Shown here piece by piece: positions 63,292-64,000 of a stretch of 64,000 nt of DNA. The stretch's first letter is position 1. The number at the start of each line of letters is the position of its first letter. The DNA comes from Stutzerimonas stutzeri (GTDB lineage Bacteria > Pseudomonadota > Gammaproteobacteria > Pseudomonadales > Pseudomonadaceae). The notes beneath the pieces are model-generated. The model saw nothing but the letters and a program-made list of their open reading frames with translations, was not told where the DNA came from and did no database searches. Position numbers and translations under genes: made by a program. The stretch is from NCBI RefSeq assembly GCF_018138085.1, contig NZ_CP073105.1:2666001-2730000 (forward strand), given 5' to 3'.

Positions 63292-63984
63292 ATGACGCCT
63301 CTGGATTGGCAGCGAATGCTGCTCGACAAGTTCCCTCCCCTGTTCATCGTCGAAGTGGGGCTACGTGCCCTCTTCGCCTATGTCGCGGTGTTCATGTTTC
63401 TGAAGATCAGCGGGCGCCGGGGGATTCGGCAGTTGTCCCTGTTCGAGCTGGTCGTGATCCTCACGCTCGGCTCGGCTGCCGGGGACGTGTCGTTCTACGA
63501 AGATGTGCCCCTGATCCCGATCGCCACCGTTTTCGCCACGTTACTGTTGCTCTACAGATTCACGGTGTGGCTGATGACGAAAAGCGAGCGGTTTTCCCGC
63601 TGGATGGAAGGCGTGCCGGTAACGATCATCAAGGACGGCCTGTATGAGCTGCACAGCCTGCAGCGGCTGAACATCTCGTCCGAGGAGTTCTTCATGGAGC
63701 TGCGGCAACAAGGCGTCGAACATCTTGGCCAAGTCCGACTGGGCATTCTCGAGACCGACGGCAACGTCAGCCTGTTCTTCCACGATGCCGCGTCGGTGCG
63801 GCCGGGGCTGCCGGTGCTACCTGAAGCCTACAGGCCGAACTACTGCCAGATACCGTCCAGCGGGCTCTACGCCTGCACGCGCTGCGGATTTCCCGAGGTC
63901 ATCGAGACGCAGCAAACAGCCGTTTGCCCTCGTTGCGAGAATGCGCAATGGACGCTCGCGCTGACCAACCCACGTGGGCAGTGA
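63292..63984 (+). CDS. DUF421 (YetF-like) membrane protein with C-terminal zinc ribbon
   Basis: 230 residues. Three N-terminal membrane helices (about 18-35, 45-62, 72-90) are followed by the DUF421 domain (SLFELVVILTLGSAAG, IIKDGLYELHSLQRLNIS). The last 45 residues carry two CxxC pairs, CTRCGF and CPRCEN, forming a zinc-ribbon-like tail not found in the basic family. The function of the family is unknown. AACGAATG is upstream and the ribosome site is weak (GGAGAA at 63281-63286). Confidence 0.85.
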   Translation: MTPLDWQRMLLDKFPPLFIVEVGLRALFAYVAVFMFLKISGRRGIRQLSLFELVVILTLGSAAGDVSFYEDVPLIPIATVFATLLLLYRFTVWLMTKSERFSRWMEGVPVTIIKDGLYELHSLQRLNISSEEFFMELRQQGVEHLGQVRLGILETDGNVSLFFHDAASVRPGLPVLPEAYRPNYCQIPSSGLYACTRCGFPEVIETQQTAVCPRCENAQWTLALTNPRGQ

Positions 63985-64000
63985 ACTCAGGTCGCGAACC

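Overview
The window is high-GC chromosomal DNA of a Pseudomonas-type gammaproteobacterium, most likely the Stutzerimonas (Pseudomonas) stutzeri group. This rests on protein character (acnB, glnS-cysS, lpxH, miaE, folD of pseudomonad type), pseudomonad REP elements, Anr/FNR- and sigma-54-type promoters, and many chemosensory and c-di-GMP proteins. No species assignment can be proved from the sequence alone.

Layout. (1) 1-2.3 kb: tail of an unknown gene and a GGDEF diguanylate cyclase. (2) 2.5-12.9 kb: an alcohol/alpha-hydroxyketone catabolic locus. A divergent AcoR-like sigma-54 activator faces a Tat-exported small subunit, a GMC flavoprotein dehydrogenase, acetoin/2-oxoacid-dehydrogenase-type E1 alpha, a REP array, a 2,3-butanediol-dehydrogenase-like zinc dehydrogenase, E1 beta, a free-standing lipoyl protein, a lipoyl-less E2 catalytic subunit, a lipoate-ligase-like protein and a glyoxalase-fold protein. 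A good -24/-12 promoter and an array of TGTAA half-sites precede it. (3) 13.2-17.2 kb: a PQQ/haem c alcohol dehydrogenase without the usual vicinal cysteine pair, and an OprB-type porin. They are followed by a decayed copy of the 3' end of the glyoxalase gene, suggesting a rearrangement. (4) 17.8-24.5 kb: DUF4256 protein, AllE (purine/ureide catabolism), a chemoreceptor, a glutathione transferase, a ketoacyl synthase and a thioesterase. (5) 24.9-31.7 kb: a TetR regulator divergent from a membrane-anchored dihaem cytochrome/catalase-like pair, an FNR-type regulator with a ferritin-like partner, REP elements, and a GlxA/AraC-type regulator. (6) 32.4-33.9 kb: tRNA-Arg, tRNA-His, tRNA-Leu and folD. 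(7) 33.9-41.9 kb: a GlpSTPQUV-type glycerol ABC transporter divergent from a second sigma-54 activator, with a sigma-54 promoter and a six-copy TGTTCA array between them. (8) 42-51.8 kb: core genes cysS, glnS, ppiB, lpxH, miaE, a universal stress protein under an Anr-type promoter, a DUF1289 protein and acnB. (9) 52-64 kb: a small Cys-rich protein, MFS exporter/LysR pair, ABC-F protein, a cold-shock/DUF1294 gene broken by an early amber codon, epoxide-hydrolase-like enzyme, uppP, an sCache chemoreceptor, small hypotheticals (one frameshifted), and a DUF421 membrane protein with a zinc ribbon.

The best candidate for an unusual system is region 2. There the usual single-chain E2 is split into a 77-residue lipoyl carrier and a catalytic core, with its own lipoate-ligase-like gene, and is linked to a Tat-exported dehydrogenase under sigma-54 control. 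Regions 2 and 7 show the same design (AcoR-type activator, half-site array, -24/-12 promoter) for uptake and oxidation of small polyols or alcohols. The physiological substrate cannot be read from the sequence.
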